A DNA stretch of 40,100 nt from positions 1 to 40,100 of the forward strand of contig CALFUQ010000262.1 in NCBI GenBank assembly GCA_937929885.1, read 5' to 3'. Below are positions 1 through 7,355 of the stretch, in pieces (the first letter of the stretch is position 1; every line of letters begins with the position of its first letter). The notes beneath the pieces were generated by a model that was given only the letters and a program-made list of their open reading frames with translations, searched no databases and was not told where the DNA came from. A program made the translations under genes and the position numbers. Source of the stretch: an uncultured Saprospiraceae bacterium (GTDB taxonomy: Bacteria; Bacteroidota; Bacteroidia; Chitinophagales; Saprospiraceae).

Positions 1-306
1 ATAAGCACCTTCATGTTTTTCTATATCATCATACTTGCCACGTACTACATTTATCGCAGTACCAAACCTCCTGATATTAACGAATCCAAAATATATAGTG
101 AAAAAAGCTGCTGATAGTACTAATAAGATTAGCACGAATGGAACACCATCAGATACCTCAAAAAATATTAATTGAGAGAAAAAATCCGAAATGGGTTGGA
201 ATGCTTGATTAATCCGTTCATCGAGTCCCACTGATTCTTGACTGAATCCAGAATTAAAGAAAAATAAGCCTATGAATACTAGTAGTAGTCGTTGTAGTTT
301 GTTCAT
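1..306 (-). CDS. N-terminus of an alanine/sodium:cation symporter (AGCS family), truncated by window edge
   Basis: Manual translation from ATG at 306 (minus): MNKLQRLLLVFIGLFFFNSGFSQESVGLDERINQAFQPISDFFSQLIFFEV...FTIYFGFVNIRRFGTAINVVRGKYDD; open to window edge; AGCS-like N-terminus. Missing from the ORF track because it runs off the window. Confidence 0.7.
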   Translation of the reverse strand, partial: MNKLQRLLLVFIGLFFFNSGFSQESVGLDERINQAFQPISDFFSQLIFFEVSDGVPFVLILLVLSAAFFTIYFGFVNIRRFGTAINVVRGKYDDIEKHEGAY

Positions 307-361
307 ACTGTTGAAGTTATAACTAGCAAGTAAGGTATCGAAAAATATGAGAATATGGGAA

Positions 362-1429
362 TTAATTCATGATTTCACCCCCACATGAGCTACCAGCACC
401 GGCCGTACATCCATAGCAATGCTGGTTAAGGACGATGTCTCTTTGATAGAGCTCGTCCAAATCAAAGTTGTCTATATGTTGCGAGCTACTAGCCACTTTA
501 AGATCAAGCATCTGATTAAAATCGCAATCATAGATAAAACCATCCCAACTGATAGATAAAGTGTTACGGCACATAAGACCATCTATGGTGCCAGGATTAT
601 ATGCATCTACGAGTTGAGTCATGTAGTCTTCATAGTTACCACTTTCTATTAAGTAGTCTAGAAATCTGCTGACAGGTAAATTTGTTATTGCAAAGAGGTT
701 ATTAAATTCAATATTGAATTTTCTTTTAAGTTGTCTTTTAAATTCTGCTTCGAGTGTGCTTTGCTCTCCTGGCAGAAAAGCTCCAGATGGATTATAGATA
801 AGGTCTAAAATTAATCCTGTCCCTTCCTTACCGTATCCAACATTATTAAGTTTTTTAAGTGCTTCGATAGAATCTTCAAATACCCCGTCGCCGCGTTGAC
901 TATCTGTTCTAGATTTACTGAAGTAGGGTAGCGAAGATAAAACATGTACATCATTAGCAGCAAAGAACTCTGGCAACTCATAATACTTTGGGTTAGCCAT
1001 GATAACAGTTAGGTTACAGCGATTCATGACCTTAACTCCGATCTTATGACACGACTCTACGAACCATTTAAAGTGAGCATTTAATTCTGGTGCACCTCCA
1101 GTAATATCAACAGTTGGAATTTTGTGGTCCTCTATTATCTTAAGACACTTCTCGAGCGTGGCGCGATCCATGTTTTCTTCTTTCCTGTCTGGTCCTGCAT
1201 CTACATGGCAGTGAGCGCAAGTCTGATTACAGAGTTTGCCGATGTTAATCTGGAAAACCTCAACCTTAGAAGGCGTCAGGGTTTTATACCCTGCAGCTTT
1301 TACTTTATCTACAAATTTTGGAAATTCCTTTAGCTGATCCTTCCCAGATAATACTTCTAACTGGATAAGGGTATCTGCTAATTTATTTCCGCTTCTCTTA
1401 AGAGATGTACTTTTTTGTTTTACGCCCAT
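362..1429 (-). CDS. arsS: Radical SAM/Cys-rich protein, ArsS-like (arsenosugar biosynthesis)
   Basis: CX3CX2C radical SAM motif (CNQTCAHC), HVDAGPDRKEEN, C-terminal Cys-rich CYGCTAGAGSSCGG; next to an AhpD-like partner gene. Confidence 0.85.
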   Translation of the reverse strand: MGVKQKSTSLKRSGNKLADTLIQLEVLSGKDQLKEFPKFVDKVKAAGYKTLTPSKVEVFQINIGKLCNQTCAHCHVDAGPDRKEENMDRATLEKCLKIIEDHKIPTVDITGGAPELNAHFKWFVESCHKIGVKVMNRCNLTVIMANPKYYELPEFFAANDVHVLSSLPYFSKSRTDSQRGDGVFEDSIEALKKLNNVGYGKEGTGLILDLIYNPSGAFLPGEQSTLEAEFKRQLKRKFNIEFNNLFAITNLPVSRFLDYLIESGNYEDYMTQLVDAYNPGTIDGLMCRNTLSISWDGFIYDCDFNQMLDLKVASSSQHIDNFDLDELYQRDIVLNQHCYGCTAGAGSSCGGEIMN

Positions 1430-1435
1430 TCGGAT

Positions 1436-1771
1436 TTACATTGAAACTTTCTTCACGTGATTCATCATTTGTACGCTGTTGACTAAAGTCGCACCACTTT
1501 TGATTGCAGCAGCTACATGTACCGCCTCCATCATTTGTTCTTCATCTGCACCTTTCTGAAGGCACGTAGAAGAGTATGCATCGATGCAGTAAGGACATTG
1601 TACAGTATGAGCAACTGCAAGTGCGATAAGTGCTTTCTCCCTTTCTGTCAGTGCACCTTCTTTAAACACAGTACCGTAGTAATCAAAAAATTTCTCGCCC
1701 ATCTCTTTTTGAAACTCAGTGATATCTCCAAATTTCTTTAAGTCGGATGGTTTAAAATATGTTTCGCTCAT
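1436..1771 (-). CDS. Carboxymuconolactone decarboxylase/AhpD-like, arsenosugar-associated peroxidase-like protein
   Basis: AhpD CPYC motif (HTVQCPYCIDAYSSTCLQKGADEEQMMEAVHVAAAIKSG); 6 bp upstream of arsS on the same strand. Confidence 0.85.
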   Translation of the reverse strand: MSETYFKPSDLKKFGDITEFQKEMGEKFFDYYGTVFKEGALTEREKALIALAVAHTVQCPYCIDAYSSTCLQKGADEEQMMEAVHVAAAIKSGATLVNSVQMMNHVKKVSM

Positions 1772-1788
1772 GCTGCATTAATTTTGCT

Positions 1789-1807
1789 CAAATTTAAAAG
1801 CTTTTAA
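1789..1807 (-). promoter_or_regulatory. Predicted ars operon promoter: -7 TAAATTTG (1796..1789 on minus) overlapping palindrome TTAAAAGCTTTTAA (1794-1807)
   Basis: Exact TAnnTTTG match 18 nt upstream of the ATG; perfect 14-bp palindrome read directly. Confidence 0.45.
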
Positions 1808-1937
1808 GTATTTGTAACTGTATCTATAAGGACAATTAGAACTGCTAAAAAGTTTTATATATTTAAAAAATCATAATATGTAGTTTCTTAATTATTAGTG
1901 CTATTTTTAGATAAATTTACACCCAATTTAAAGCCAG

Positions 1938-2465
1938 TTGTCTCTAAACTCTCACATAGGTCTTTTATTCATCTTTCTGATTTTTATTGCTTGTGGTAAT
2001 AAAGACTCAGCTTCTAAAGTAACGTCAGAAGATGGGACTTTCGAAGTTAAAATCAATATTTCAGCAGGTGATGAATATTATGAAATAATCAATCAAGATA
2101 CTTTTTCATTCACACCATACCCTTATAATTTGGGTAGTGTTAAAAGTAATGGTGATAATCAATTGTCGGTCCTCGTACTTTCGAATCGATTATCAAGAAA
2201 TTCTAGAATTAAAATTCTACCTATAGGAATATTAAACTATAAGGAGTTTGACAAGGACAAGAAGTTAATAATCGGCGTTCCAAGGGATGAAAAAAGTAGG
2301 GTTATTAGTGCAACAGATCTTATAGATTTAGTTACTAAATATCCTTCCGTTAAAAACATAATACAAGAATGGACCTTAGGAAAGTGTGGGATAGGATGCT
2401 CTAAGTTTGTATCATGGGAAGATGGCAATGCTGCAGGATTATGGATACAACGAAACTTATCTTAG
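1938..2465 (+). CDS. Putative lipoprotein of unknown function
   Basis: Hydrophobic N-terminus with lipobox-like FLIFIAC-GN; earliest usable start is TTG (in-frame TAA just upstream). Confidence 0.6.
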   Translation: MSLNSHIGLLFIFLIFIACGNKDSASKVTSEDGTFEVKINISAGDEYYEIINQDTFSFTPYPYNLGSVKSNGDNQLSVLVLSNRLSRNSRIKILPIGILNYKEFDKDKKLIIGVPRDEKSRVISATDLIDLVTKYPSVKNIIQEWTLGKCGIGCSKFVSWEDGNAAGLWIQRNLS

Positions 2466-2512
2466 TTTAATTCGTTCGATAAAGGTTAGCAATTTACATA
2501 CAAAGTATCGCT

Positions 2513-3736
2513 TTGATTGATTCCAAAAGGCAGGCTATAGAAACACATAAAATAAATTCTACTGCTTACTCATTTTCGTTACACAAAAGCATCCTTGGCA
2601 TAAAGGAGGAGTGGACTTCTATTGTTCCTGATAAACTGTTTTATAGCCCAAAGTACCTAAGCTTTACTGAGCAGAATACGCCCAAAGGAATGCAGATGAG
2701 GTACGGTTTATTTCATCTTGATGGAAAGCCCGTAGGTACTTTGATTATGCAAGTAAAACATATTTCGCTGGGAGAGAGTCTGACCGTAGAGGCGAAAGAT
2801 AAATCATCAATCAGATCTAAGTTATTCAAAGGCATCAAGACTGGAATTGCTAATACGATAAGTTTTGACACTCTTGTTGTTGGCAACTTGCTGCTGACGG
2901 GACAGTATAGCTTTTATTTTAAAGATGAGTCGTTAGAGTTTTATAAGCAGTTTGAGCTAGTAGAAAACAGTTTGGACTTAGTTAAAGAATTGCTATCGCA
3001 GGATGGGATTAAGATAGGATCAGTATTAATGAAAGATTTCTATGAGACTAATGCCATTTCCAAATCTCCGATTGCTGCTGATTGTTCATTCCAAGAATGT
3101 AAAGTACAACCAGACATGGTGATGGCAATAAGAGAGGAGTGGAGCAACTTTGATGCTTATATGTCTTCACTAAAGTCTAAAGCAAGAACCAGAGTCAAGC
3201 GAGCATTAAAAAAGGCGGAAGCCATAGAAAGAAGAGTGCTGAGTATAGAAGAACTAGAGCAACACCAAGATAGAATACATGCACTTTATTTAGAAACGGC
3301 TCTTAAAGCTAGTTTCAATTTATTTATACTGCCACAAGATTATTTCTTGCAAATGAAGAAGGGTCTAGGTGAGCAGTTTGAACTAGTAGGCTATTTTCTT
3401 GATGAAAAATTAATAGGATACTATACAGTGATCTTTGATAATGATCACGTAGATGCTCACTTCCTTGGATACGATAAAGAAAAGAACGCAGCTCATCAGT
3501 CATATCTAAATATGCTATTAGATATTCTAAAACAAGGAATCAATTTTAAGGCAAAGTACATCCACTTCTCTAGAACAGCGCTGGAGATCAAAAGCTCAAT
3601 TGGTGCAGAACCTGAGGATATGGTCTTTTACCTAAGGAGTCAGCGACAATGGCAAAATAAATATCTCCTGCCTAAGATCTTAGAGATGATGATTCCTGTA
3701 GAAGAGTGGACTCCTAGATCACCGTTTAAATCATAG
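2513..3736 (+). CDS. GNAT/FemAB-like acyltransferase family protein
   Basis: C-terminal half resembles FemAB/GNAT fold (KARTRVKRALKKAE...LVGYFLDEKLIGYYTVIFDNDHVDAHFLGYDKE...); TTG start inferred. Confidence 0.6.
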   Translation: MIDSKRQAIETHKINSTAYSFSLHKSILGIKEEWTSIVPDKLFYSPKYLSFTEQNTPKGMQMRYGLFHLDGKPVGTLIMQVKHISLGESLTVEAKDKSSIRSKLFKGIKTGIANTISFDTLVVGNLLLTGQYSFYFKDESLEFYKQFELVENSLDLVKELLSQDGIKIGSVLMKDFYETNAISKSPIAADCSFQECKVQPDMVMAIREEWSNFDAYMSSLKSKARTRVKRALKKAEAIERRVLSIEELEQHQDRIHALYLETALKASFNLFILPQDYFLQMKKGLGEQFELVGYFLDEKLIGYYTVIFDNDHVDAHFLGYDKEKNAAHQSYLNMLLDILKQGINFKAKYIHFSRTALEIKSSIGAEPEDMVFYLRSQRQWQNKYLLPKILEMMIPVEEWTPRSPFKS

Positions 3737-3791
3737 CAGTGCCTTAGCATAGACTCCTACATAAATATTAGCAGTCATAATTAATGCAGAT

Positions 3792-4259
3792 ATGCTAGAA
3801 ACCTTTAATCCTGTTTTTTTGATATTTCTCTCTTACGGAATTGGGGCAATTGGAACTAGCATATTGAAATCAACGGGGAAGTTAGCTTGGTATTCAAATC
3901 ATAATTATATCAGTAATAAGCTTACTAAAACTTTAGGAGTATTAGTATTTGGGTGGCTGATTCGCAAATCATTCATGGGTAAGTTTAATCAGAAATTAAA
4001 GTTTAAAGGCAAGCTGGACGAAGCACGATTAGAACAATTAAAAGCGGAAATGACTTTGGCCGAAAATAGCCATCTAATTGGCTTCATTGTGTTGCAGATG
4101 TATGTGGTGTTTCTTTCTTTTTGGGGAATAGAATTATGGCAACTGATCCTGTATACCATATTCAATATTATATTCAATTTGTACCTTGTTTTTCTACAAC
4201 AATACAATAAAAGAAGAATCGATAAATTACTCTCGTTAAGTCAAAGTATTGGAAGTTAG
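3792..4259 (+). CDS. Putative membrane protein, unknown function
   Basis: Intact ORF with several hydrophobic segments. Confidence 0.55.
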   Translation: MLETFNPVFLIFLSYGIGAIGTSILKSTGKLAWYSNHNYISNKLTKTLGVLVFGWLIRKSFMGKFNQKLKFKGKLDEARLEQLKAEMTLAENSHLIGFIVLQMYVVFLSFWGIELWQLILYTIFNIIFNLYLVFLQQYNKRRIDKLLSLSQSIGS

Positions 4260-4267
4260 AAAACCTA

Positions 4268-4600
4268 TTAGCAAGAATACTTGTCACGCTTAATGGTGCA
4301 GTTTAGTAGATTGTCGTACCAAGTTTTTAAGACGGTTTCAGTGTCAGTAGACTGCCCTGTTTTATTCTGAGCATCTATAGAAAAGTCAGTAACTCTATAA
4401 TTTGGTCTGCTCTGGGTATTAGAATCTTGATGAAGAAACACTGCTGCTAATACTAAAACAGCACATGCAGCAATCCACTTGTAGTGATTAGACTTTGATC
4501 GGTATTTATTGACATCAAGTTTATCCTCTACTCTTTGCCAGAGTCGATCATTAAGTTCTACTCTTTTCTCAGTTTCTATGTTATCGAATATATTATTCAT
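4268..4600 (-). CDS. Small single-TM protein, candidate anti-sigma factor
   Basis: Starts 33 bp downstream of the ECF sigma gene on the same strand; hydrophilic N-terminus, one TM (WIAACAVLVLAAVFL), short C-terminal domain. Confidence 0.5.
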   Translation of the reverse strand: MNNIFDNIETEKRVELNDRLWQRVEDKLDVNKYRSKSNHYKWIAACAVLVLAAVFLHQDSNTQSRPNYRVTDFSIDAQNKTGQSTDTETVLKTWYDNLLNCTIKRDKYSC

Positions 4601-4633
4601 TACAGATTAATTCCTTTTGCACTATGATTCATG

Positions 4634-5197
4634 CTAAGCGCTAAATCTTTGTTTTTTTTTGATAATACTTTTCATCCTTTGCTTTGCGAGGATGAGTTGT
4701 GATTTAGAAGTGTTGATACTTATATCAAGTTGCTCTGCTATCTCCCTGTGCTTAAATCCTTCTATCACGTAGAGATTAAAAACAGTACGATAACCAGGAG
4801 GCAATTGATCAAGGCAAGCAATCAAATCTTCATACTGCAATTTATCAGTAATCGTAACCTCGTCCGCTGCTACAAAATGTGCATTCTCAATGGACAAGTG
4901 AAAATTATGTCGCTTTCTTAAAAACATCAAGCACTCATTGACCAATAATTTTTTCATCCATCCTTCAAAGCTACCTTTGCCGCTGTACTTATGAAGCTTG
5001 GATAATATTTTGTAAAAACTATGAACTAATACATCCTCAGCATCCTCTCGACTCTTGAGGTACCTCATGCAGATACTCATGAACAATGGGGCATACTGGT
5101 CATATAACCGCTTTTGTGATTTGCGGTCTCCCTGTTTACAAGCTTGTATGATTTGATTTAGATCCAAGTAAGCTAGTTTGTTATAAGATGCTACCAA
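4634..5197 (-). CDS. RNA polymerase sigma-70 factor, ECF subfamily
   Basis: Region 2 (AEDVLVHSFYKILSKLHKYSGKGSFEGWMKKLLVNECLMFLRK) and region 4 (LPPGYRTVFNLYVIEGFKHREIAEQLDISINTSKSQLILAKQRMK). Confidence 0.92.
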   Translation of the reverse strand: MVASYNKLAYLDLNQIIQACKQGDRKSQKRLYDQYAPLFMSICMRYLKSREDAEDVLVHSFYKILSKLHKYSGKGSFEGWMKKLLVNECLMFLRKRHNFHLSIENAHFVAADEVTITDKLQYEDLIACLDQLPPGYRTVFNLYVIEGFKHREIAEQLDISINTSKSQLILAKQRMKSIIKKKQRFSA

Positions 5198-5340
5198 TTA
5201 AGTTTATGGCGTACATCTTTTAATTTATTTTAAACCAAATAAATCTATCCCGCCGAAGCCTTCAAAGCTTCTTACTAAAAGATACAATAATTATAAGCTT
5301 ATTGATTAAGTTGGAAAGTTCTAAATAGCTGCGATTAATA

Positions 5341-5381
5341 TATAGTTTAAAGGCTTTAAACTATAGAAAACTCTATTTTTG
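5341..5381 (+). promoter_or_regulatory. lysA promoter region: 25-bp palindrome TATAGTTTAAAG-G-CTTTAAACTATA (5341-5365) plus -7 TATTTTTG (5374-5381)
   Basis: Perfect 12-bp arms with 1-nt centre; exact TAnnTTTG match 23 nt before the GTG start. Confidence 0.6.
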
Positions 5382-5404
5382 CATTCTGAAAAATAAATTT
5401 TAAG

Positions 5405-6736
5405 GTGAGGATAGAGAATAATCAATACGTGATGCAGGGAGATATCTCTGTGACAGAATTATGCGACAAGTATGGTTGTCCGCTTTATGTATATGACTAT
5501 GAGGTCATCAAGGGGCAGTATGATAAGTTGGTCAAGGCATTTAAGGTACCAAGTCTTAAGATAAATTATGCTTGCAAAGCACTTAGTAATATCAATGTAC
5601 TGAGGCTTATGAAAAAGATGGGAGCTGGTCTTGATACGGTATCTATCCAAGAACTTAAGATGGGTTTGTTAGCAGGATTTGCACCTCAAGATATTATCTA
5701 TACTCCTAACTGTGTAGGAATCGAGGAGATCGCAGAGGCAGTGCAACTTGGTGTAAAAGTGAATATTGATAACATCTCTATTCTAGAGCAGTTTGGTGAT
5801 CGTTTCCCTGACTATCCAGTTTGCATTAGGGTGAACCCTCACATAATGGCAGGGGGTAATAGCAAAATATCTGTGGGACACATCGATTCTAAGTTTGGAA
5901 TCTCATTTCATCAGATGCCGCATGTAATGAGAGTGATAGAGACAACTAATCTTAATGTCGAAGGACTACATATGCATACTGGATCAGACATACTTGATTC
6001 TGAAGTGTTCTTAAGAGGAGCAGAGATATTATTCAATATTGCAAGAGATCTACCAGACCTTAATTACATAGATTTCGGAAGTGGATTTAAAGTCTCTTAT
6101 AAAAATGATGGAATAGAAACTGACATCGAAGACCTGGGAGTGAGTATTACAGCAAGATTTAATGAATTCTGTAAAGAGTATGGGAAGGAACTCACGTTAA
6201 TGTTTGAACCTGGGAAATATTTGGTCAGCGAGTCTGGATGTTTTTTCGCTAAGGTGAATGTGATTAAGCAAACGACCTCTACAGTTTTTGCAGGACTAGA
6301 TACAGGCCTTAATCATCTCATAAGACCGATGCTTTATGATTCTTACCATAGGATCACCAACGTATCTAAGACCGAAGGTAGACAGAGGATATATACCATC
6401 GTTGGATACATTTGTGAGACCGATACTTTTGGGTCAAATAGAAAGTTGACGGAGATACAAGAGGGTGATATACTCTGTTTGCATAATGCAGGAGCATATT
6501 GCTTCTCGATGGCATCTAACTACAACTCCAGATACAGGCCTGCAGAAGTGCTACTTTATGAAGGCAAAGATTACCTAATCAGAGAGCGAGAAGATTTTGA
6601 TGATCTGCTAAAAAATCAAGTCGAAGTAGAAGTCCTTAAAGACAAGTACCTCGGAGAATCTCAACTATCAACACTCGACAGCCTTAAACAAGATGCAGAA
6701 AAAATTGACAAAAATATTTCTAAAGAAGGATTCTAG
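5405..6736 (+). CDS. lysA: Diaminopimelate decarboxylase
   Basis: PLP-dependent decarboxylase motifs (YACKALSN, GLHMHTGSDI, FEPGKYLV, CETDTFG, GAYCFSMASNYNSRYRPAEVL); GTG start. Confidence 0.93.
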   Translation: MRIENNQYVMQGDISVTELCDKYGCPLYVYDYEVIKGQYDKLVKAFKVPSLKINYACKALSNINVLRLMKKMGAGLDTVSIQELKMGLLAGFAPQDIIYTPNCVGIEEIAEAVQLGVKVNIDNISILEQFGDRFPDYPVCIRVNPHIMAGGNSKISVGHIDSKFGISFHQMPHVMRVIETTNLNVEGLHMHTGSDILDSEVFLRGAEILFNIARDLPDLNYIDFGSGFKVSYKNDGIETDIEDLGVSITARFNEFCKEYGKELTLMFEPGKYLVSESGCFFAKVNVIKQTTSTVFAGLDTGLNHLIRPMLYDSYHRITNVSKTEGRQRIYTIVGYICETDTFGSNRKLTEIQEGDILCLHNAGAYCFSMASNYNSRYRPAEVLLYEGKDYLIREREDFDDLLKNQVEVEVLKDKYLGESQLSTLDSLKQDAEKIDKNISKEGF

Positions 6737-7355
6737 GAATTTCGTTCCTATGACTGTTTTATGTGTCGGTTTGGTATTTTTGATATCAGCTTGTAAGGTT
6801 GACAAAGAAGTAGTATTAAGCTCTAATGTTTCCTTTGTCGATCATAAATCGATAATGCTTGATAATAGACATGGAATCGATATTGCACCCCATGACCGTA
6901 TATATTATCTAGTAAGACATGCTGAGAAAGATACCTCAGGTACTAATCCTGACTTAACACCTGCTGGATATGAAAGAGCACATGAACTTGCAAGGATATT
7001 CAGATCAGCAAGAATAGACGAAGTGTATAGTACAATCTATATGAGAACTCTGATGACAGGTGATAGTATCTCTAGGTCAAAAGGGATATCAATGAAACCT
7101 TATGAGCCTAAAGAACTTAAACAATTTGCAGAGCGAGTTAAAAACATAGAGGATCAGAAAAGATTTTTAATTATAGGACATTCTAATACAACGCCTGCCT
7201 TAGCAAATCATATTCATGGAGAGACGGTGTTAGAAGATTTTGATGAAAAAGACTACGATAATCTGATTGTAATCGTCCAAGGAAAAGATAAAGAATCACA
7301 ACTTCATCAACTTAAATTTAATCCACAACATAACACAACAACAGAAGATGAGTGA
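6693..7355 (+). CDS. Histidine phosphatase superfamily (SixA-like) lipoprotein
   Basis: YYLVRHAEKD (RH catalytic motif), LTPAGYERAHELA, FLIIGHSNTTP; lipobox FLISAC; overlaps lysA 3' end by 44 nt and valS 5' end by 8 nt (start could be 6750). Confidence 0.8.
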   Translation: MQKKLTKIFLKKDSRNFVPMTVLCVGLVFLISACKVDKEVVLSSNVSFVDHKSIMLDNRHGIDIAPHDRIYYLVRHAEKDTSGTNPDLTPAGYERAHELARIFRSARIDEVYSTIYMRTLMTGDSISRSKGISMKPYEPKELKQFAERVKNIEDQKRFLIIGHSNTTPALANHIHGETVLEDFDEKDYDNLIVIVQGKDKESQLHQLKFNPQHNTTTEDE

